Part shown: positions 48,621 to 52,529 of the stretch, in pieces
How positions within the stretch are numbered: position 1 is the stretch's first letter
Layout of the letters: each line of letters begins with the position of its first letter
Assembly: GCA_017549335.1 (NCBI GenBank)
Contig: JAFYVB010000025.1
Coordinates: forward strand, 1 to 52,529
DNA: 52,529 nucleotides
Reading direction: 5' to 3'
From: Clostridia bacterium
GTDB taxonomy: Bacteria; Bacillota; Clostridia; Christensenellales; Aristaeellaceae
Program-made: the position numbers and the translations under genes
Notes under the pieces: generated by a model
Databases searched by the model: none
What the model saw: only the letters and a program-made list of their open reading frames with translations
Told to the model about the DNA's origin: nothing

Positions 48621-49784
48621 TCATTCCTTCACGGCAGTAAAGATCGCCGCCGCTTCCGTTTCGTATTGCCTGATAATCGTCAATCCTGCCCTATGGATGC
48701 AAGATATTATTTCCTCCGCCGTATCGGGATAGATCCGCACTTTTCTCGTGCCCATATCAAGATAGGCGCTTGGGTTTTTATCAATGGGAAGCACCAGCCT
48801 GCCCTTGTTTTTCAGAAGCGTCGCCGCTTTGCTCAGCGCTTTTTGCTTTTCCGCGATATGCATAAAAGTGAGCGTAGAATAAATCACATCAAACGTGCCA
48901 TTCACTTGACAGCTGAGAAAATCCCCACACAGCAGCGTAATATGCCTGAAACCCGCAAGATTTCCCTGTGCCCGGGCGATGGTCTTTGGTGAAAGATCAA
49001 TGCCGCAGAATGCTCCGCACTTTGGCGCCGTGCGTATCGCCAGACGCCCTGTTCCCACACCGATTTCCAGCACAGACTTGCTTTTATCAAGCTGCATTTC
49101 GGCAATAAAACCTGCGCCGTCCCATCGATCCATATATTCCCGCAGCTCCTTGGGATCATGCACGGGATCGTTTTCTTCCTCAATCAGCAGATCGTAATGC
49201 TCGCGGGTGCTGCAAAGCCTTTGTACAAAGGTCAGTCCGTCATATCTTTCATCGTTCACACAGCGAATTCCTTCTTTGCGGCAGCATTCCGTAAACCCGA
49301 GACGGTGCGCACAGCGGATCATCCGCTCATTGCCCGACCACGTCTGAAGATAGATTTCCTTTTCACCCGCATCAAAGCAATAATCAGCAAATGCTTTCAG
49401 CGCTTTCGTGCCGATCCCCTGCCCCCACGCGCTGCTTTCACAAATATCGATCCCAACGGCGCAATGAACGGTTTGTCCCTGCTTCACATCCTGCGCAGCG
49501 ATCCACTCGTATTCTTCATCGATCAGATAAGAGCACACCCAGCCCACATGACGTGACTGATGTTCAATTTCAAATTTCCATCTGCGCACGTTCTCCGGCA
49601 ATTCCTTCACCGATGCATAGTACTCCGTCCAACCTTTGCGCTCTGTTTCGGCGTCGGATTCTTCTTTTTCCCACGGTGCATCAAAATCCATCCACCGGGT
49701 CTCTTTCGTAAACCAGCGGATATAGTTTTCAATATCGCTTTCCCGCATATCCCGCAAAACGATATCTTCAAACGCAATCTCCAT
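48621..49784 (-). CDS. GNAT acetyltransferase fused to SAM-dependent methyltransferase
   Basis: 387 residues from ATG 49784 (GGAGG 4 bases upstream). N-terminal GNAT (about 1-165) with AVGIDICESSAWGQGIGTKA as the acetyl-CoA loop and MIRCAHRLGFTECCRKEG. Then a class I methyltransferase (about 185-387) with SVLEIGVGTGRLAIRTAPKC (motif I), FCGIDLSPKTIARAQ and FDVIYSTLTFMHIAEKQKAL. Both domains look complete. The start overlaps the previous gene by 17 bases. Targets unknown; the pair may act on one small molecule such as an antibiotic or polyamine. Confidence 0.85.
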   Translation of the reverse strand: MEIAFEDIVLRDMRESDIENYIRWFTKETRWMDFDAPWEKEESDAETERKGWTEYYASVKELPENVRRWKFEIEHQSRHVGWVCSYLIDEEYEWIAAQDVKQGQTVHCAVGIDICESSAWGQGIGTKALKAFADYCFDAGEKEIYLQTWSGNERMIRCAHRLGFTECCRKEGIRCVNDERYDGLTFVQRLCSTREHYDLLIEEENDPVHDPKELREYMDRWDGAGFIAEMQLDKSKSVLEIGVGTGRLAIRTAPKCGAFCGIDLSPKTIARAQGNLAGFRHITLLCGDFLSCQVNGTFDVIYSTLTFMHIAEKQKALSKAATLLKNKGRLVLPIDKNPSAYLDMGTRKVRIYPDTAEEIISCIHRAGLTIIRQYETEAAAIFTAVKE

Positions 49785-50283
49785 GCTGCCTCCATTCATT
49801 CGCCGCAAGCCCATACAAATGCATTTCCGTCTGCTTATTTTCAACGCAAATCTGCTCAACGCCTGCTTTGTGCATACCCAATTTGCACATCAGCGGAACG
49901 GATTTTTCCAAGTCAACCGTTTCGGCAAAGATTCTCCGCGCCTTCAGCTGCCCGAAAGCATAACCGATCACTGCGCTGCAGGCTTCATAAGCATATCCGC
50001 GTCGCCAATACGCCCGGTTGAATATCCAGCCTATTTCATATTCACCCTCACCGAAGCTGTTGAAAAGAATATACCCGATCACCTTGCCGCTTTCTTTCTG
50101 TACAGCAGCCATTGCCCCTTTTTTCTCTATACAAAAGTCATGGAGAAACTGCTTCGTTTTTTCCATATCGTAGGGCGGTTCGCAATGCGCCATGGTTTCA
50201 GCATCACCGAGAATCTCCTGCAGATCCGCAGCATCCTCCGTTATAAAATCACGGATACACAGGCGCAGCGTTTCAATATTCAT
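49768..50283 (-). CDS. GNAT acetyltransferase
   Basis: 171 residues. IETLRLCIRDFITEDAADLQ opening, VIGYILFNSFGEGEYEIGWI, then NRAYWRRGYAYEACSAVIGY (acetyl-CoA loop) and MCKLGMHKAGVEQICVENKQ. RimJ/RimL-like. AGGAG at ribosome-site distance overlaps the TAG stop of the preceding gene, showing coupled translation. Confidence 0.88.
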   Translation of the reverse strand: MNIETLRLCIRDFITEDAADLQEILGDAETMAHCEPPYDMEKTKQFLHDFCIEKKGAMAAVQKESGKVIGYILFNSFGEGEYEIGWIFNRAYWRRGYAYEACSAVIGYAFGQLKARRIFAETVDLEKSVPLMCKLGMHKAGVEQICVENKQTEMHLYGLAANEWRQHGDCV

Positions 50284-50286
50284 TTC

Positions 50287-50925
50287 CTACTCCTTCAAAC
50301 GCAATATATGCCACACGTCTTCCCCCGTGAACCCACAGGCGCGATACAGCTTTTCGGGTTGAGAGGGATTGTGAACCTCCCCCGATACCGTGACAAAATC
50401 CGCCATGGATTCCATGCGGCGGAGCAGCTCCAGCACAATCAATTTCCCCAGCCCACACTTTCGGTAAGACGGCGACACCTGAATCCATTCCAGCGCGCCT
50501 TCTTTCATCTCCCCATCGATCTCGCCAATTCCCGAAGCCGCAATGTCGCCCATTGCGTCACAGACCGCGATCCACAGATCTTCGCAATAGGTTTTCCGTT
50601 GACGCCAACGCGCCAACTCCTTCCCATCAACACAATCCGCACCGTAGCATCGGTTGATATGCGCAGCAAGCATTTCATCCTCTGCTTTCGCAAAAGAAAA
50701 CCCTTGCGGCAAAACAGGCGTTTCAATCGTTTGCAAAGAATGCAGCAACCGAAAATACGGCGTATCGTCGTATTTCGCCAGCAAGTCTATATCAAAATCG
50801 CAGTCATGCACGATCCGCATATTTTCCGGTACCGTAGTCAAAACAGCCTTCCGGTACGGCAAAGAGGCGGCACGGCAAGGATTTCTACGATATTCTTCTT
50901 TTTGCAGGATCGTCTTTTCCACCAT
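50287..50925 (-). CDS. GNAT acetyltransferase
   Basis: 212 residues. Central GNAT core: LWIAVCDAMGDIAASGIGEI, EWIQVSPSYRKCGLGKLIVL (acetyl-CoA loop) and VSGEVHNPSQPEKLYRACGF. N-terminal 60 residues are extra. It ends in TAG at 50289-50287, the only TAG stop among the genes I list; GAA and the ATG of the next gene follow in the same frame. Confidence 0.85.
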   Translation of the reverse strand: MVEKTILQKEEYRRNPCRAASLPYRKAVLTTVPENMRIVHDCDFDIDLLAKYDDTPYFRLLHSLQTIETPVLPQGFSFAKAEDEMLAAHINRCYGADCVDGKELARWRQRKTYCEDLWIAVCDAMGDIAASGIGEIDGEMKEGALEWIQVSPSYRKCGLGKLIVLELLRRMESMADFVTVSGEVHNPSQPEKLYRACGFTGEDVWHILRLKE

Positions 50926-50930
50926 CTCCG

Positions 50931-51392
50931 TTATTCCTTTTCAATGAAACGGCTGTACGCCGCATCCATCTTCTCCCTGAGTTTTTCATAGCTTTCGCGG
51001 CCGCTGATCACACCGTACAGCGGCGCATCATCGCTCAGGCAGGCATTGCAGTAGTCCTTGAGGTAATCGTCGCTCTCTTCGTAATAACTTTGAACAAAGG
51101 GATGCAGTTCTTCGCTGATATCCGAATGCCAGAGCTTTCCGTCACAATGCTGCAAAAAATAAAATACGCCCAACAATTCGCCCGTACGCACACGTTCTAC
51201 ATCCTCAGCATTGGTATCTTCCCCTTCAAAGCCTTTTTCAAAGACCCACTGCAGGAAAAGACCGATGTGATTGCTGGCCATCAGCGCAATCTCCAATTGT
51301 TGCTCATGCAACAATTCTCCTTCGATTTCATGGGTTTCGCGATACAGCTTTTCCGTATCCTCCCAATGCCAGCTCATGTTGTCAATCGCCAT
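50931..51392 (-). CDS. hypothetical protein, acidic helical
   Basis: 153 residues, AAGGAG 7 bases before the ATG. Sequence MSWHWEDTEKLYRETHEIEG, then IALMASNHIGLFLQWVFEKG and ISEELHPFVQSYYEESDDYL. Resembles DUF-type proteins of the WHWED/T6SS-immunity-like kind with conserved HIG-F-W and D-Y-L residues; no function assigned. Stops 5 bases from the next start, in the same operon as the acetyltransferases. Confidence 0.8.
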   Translation of the reverse strand: MAIDNMSWHWEDTEKLYRETHEIEGELLHEQQLEIALMASNHIGLFLQWVFEKGFEGEDTNAEDVERVRTGELLGVFYFLQHCDGKLWHSDISEELHPFVQSYYEESDDYLKDYCNACLSDDAPLYGVISGRESYEKLREKMDAAYSRFIEKE

Positions 51393-51411
51393 GTGAATAC
51401 TCCTTTAATAC

Positions 51412-52212
51412 TTAAACTAATTTGTTAAGCTCCAGTTCCAAAACATCGGCAAAGCGCTGAACGTCTTCGCCCTGATGTTCGGCGTCATCCTGTACAGTTT
51501 GATCATTCAGATAGAGAGCTGGATTCTTGCGAATAGCCAACGCTCTTTCAAGCGCCTGTCGATTGGGACAAAGCCCTTGCTCCAGCGCCCATTCCCCAGC
51601 TTTTGTCTTTGCGATGATCCGTCCTGTGCGCATAGTATAAATGCACCGCGCAATATCCAAAAACCACCCGTAGGAATAAATACTTCGATCCGTCTTTACG
51701 CAGTATTGTCTGATTGCTTCGTAATGCCGTCTTACGTCAGCATATAATTCGACGTTAGCGGGCGTTTCAATGCGGTCTCTTACGTCTCTGCCATAAACCA
51801 AAATACTATCGTTCTTTATTTGATATTTAGCGAAACTGTCAAGGGAATACCCTTCTTTGATTCTTTGACCGCTCGTTCCCCAATACACAGCAAGCTCCTT
51901 TTTGTCCTGCAGCAGAGCGTCCAAGCTGATCATTCCGCCTTCAAAGGAACGAAACAAGCTGTTCCTCCCTTCTCGTTCCACCAAAACTTGCCGCAGGTTT
52001 ACAAGCTTCTCCGCCTGATCAAGCGAAATAGGTTTTTCAGTCAAAACCAATAGGTCAATATCGCTCCATCCTTTTTTAAAATCATTCAGCACCACTGAAC
52101 CATATAAATAAACCGACGGGTTGCTTTCCTCCAAAATTCCGCTGATTTCAGATGTCATAATATGAACAGCGCTTCTCAAATTCTCATTAAGACGTATCAT
52201 ATGGTCATACAA
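51412..52212 (-). CDS. aminoglycoside nucleotidyltransferase-like protein
   Basis: Up to 266 residues from TTG 52212; ATG 52200 gives 262 and neither start has an ideal ribosome site. Nucleotidyltransferase fold: VYLYGSVVLNDFKKGWSDID with the G-S and D-x-D catalytic residues intact, then LLVLTEKPISLDQ. The C-terminal helical domain (DIARCIYTMRTGRIIAKTKA then GEWALEQ) matches the DUF4111 domain of ANT(9)/ANT(3'') enzymes, which adenylylate spectinomycin or streptomycin. Whether it confers resistance cannot be known from sequence. With the GNAT genes nearby it suggests a resistance-like cluster. Confidence 0.78.
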   Translation of the reverse strand: MYDHMIRLNENLRSAVHIMTSEISGILEESNPSVYLYGSVVLNDFKKGWSDIDLLVLTEKPISLDQAEKLVNLRQVLVEREGRNSLFRSFEGGMISLDALLQDKKELAVYWGTSGQRIKEGYSLDSFAKYQIKNDSILVYGRDVRDRIETPANVELYADVRRHYEAIRQYCVKTDRSIYSYGWFLDIARCIYTMRTGRIIAKTKAGEWALEQGLCPNRQALERALAIRKNPALYLNDQTVQDDAEHQGEDVQRFADVLELELNKLV

Positions 52213-52362
52213 CCCCTTTGTACATTCTACTCATATTATACACAAATCCAAAAGAAACGCAAACAAAAGAGATAGAAACCCTTCTATCTCATGTCTGCCG
52301 CTGACCTCTTGAATGCCATATGCCTTCCAGGTGCCATGTCTAATTCCGAAAAAACAAAAGAA

Positions 52363-52390
52363 AAACTGCAGCATTTTCATGCTGCAGTTT
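52363..52390 (-). terminator. rRNA operon terminator
   Basis: AAACTGCAGCAT pairs with ATGCTGCAGTTT around GAAA and is followed on the minus strand by TTCTTTTGTTTTT. It lies 6 bases after the 5S 3' end. Confidence 0.93.
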
Positions 52391-52396
52391 ATGGAA

Positions 52397-52512
<116 letters not shown>

Positions 52513-52529
52513 AATCATATCTTTTCAAG

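Noticed and set aside
2110-50289. Genome-wide reassignment of TAG to a sense codon
   Set aside because: About 14,000 codons here hold only a handful of in-frame TAGs, three of them in small island genes, and one TAG (50287) works well as a stop before a coupled gene. Restricted suppression or nonsense decay is more likely.
49768-50925. Two GNAT domains as one protein read through TAG 50289-50287
   Set aside because: The frames are in register, but the second gene has its own AGGAG at correct distance overlapping the TAG, the usual form of coupled neighbouring genes.

Overview
The window looks like the chromosome of a gut-type, anaerobic Bacillota of class Clostridia. Strong AGGAGG ribosome-binding sites and consensus sigma-A promoters with 17-base spacers recur throughout. 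Many carbohydrate ABC transporter and TIM-barrel sugar epimerase genes are present, the secreted binding proteins have signal peptides of the MKKLLAIVLLL type, and a 5S rRNA lies at the right edge. Species cannot be named from the sequence alone.

The left half (1 to about 23.8 kb) reads as an integrated island. At the left edge is a tyrosine integrase, cut by the window and pointing out of it, followed by a WYL-domain regulator. At the right edge (23766-23810) lies only the 3' half of a tRNA-Arg(ACG), starting in the anticodon loop. That is the scar expected when a tyrosine recombinase integrates into a tRNA gene. A second scar, the 3' half of a tRNA-Val(GAC), lies at 24483-24527 behind a decayed end of a related element. 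Arrays of the trinucleotide GTC/GAC repeated every 10-11 bases (mean 10.5, the DNA helical repeat) stand next to the WYL gene (1927-2013) and about 80-100 bases inside each tRNA scar (23588-23664 and 24325-24401). I consider these phased arrays the most novel structure in the window.

Island cargo: a Pycsar-like anti-phage operon in which two class III nucleotide cyclases flank one membrane effector (2909-4989); a divergently transcribed candidate structured RNA (5077-5296); an HTH repressor and a mobile-element operon with ArdC-like antirestriction protein and serine resolvase (5311-7632); and a RelA/SpoT-domain protein of toxSAS type (7678-8694). Three small cargo genes (2110, 2700 and 9465 starts) have good expression signals but carry an in-frame TAG at codon 11-13. 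One 47-codon gene has a promoter and ribosome site but ATA where the start should be. Next comes a sugar cluster (10.4-22.0 kb): secreted binding protein, two LplB/LplC-type permeases, FAD oxidoreductase, Gfo/Idh/MocA dehydrogenase and two sugar epimerases on the minus strand; AraC regulator, NagA and ROK kinase on the plus strand. It is followed by an operon of three tandem paralogous small proteins of unknown function (22158-23417).

Right of 24.6 kb the content looks like ordinary chromosome: a secreted FMN split-barrel protein; an operon of epimerase, histidine phosphatase and an L-ribulokinase fused to an AraC DNA-binding domain (25905-29463); a broken metallo-beta-lactamase gene; an SDR and an FAD oxidoreductase with an RpiR regulator; an FbpABC-type transporter with two glycerophosphodiester phosphodiesterase-like genes, and a third such gene nearby; an acyltransferase; an XRE membrane regulator; a nucleoside-gate protein; a deacetylase-like protein; tRNA-Ala(CGC); a probable 6S RNA with a perfect promoter; a sugar nucleotidyltransferase with a degenerate mutase domain; a run of GNAT acetyltransferases including a GNAT-methyltransferase fusion; an aminoglycoside nucleotidyltransferase-like gene; and 5S rRNA with its terminator.
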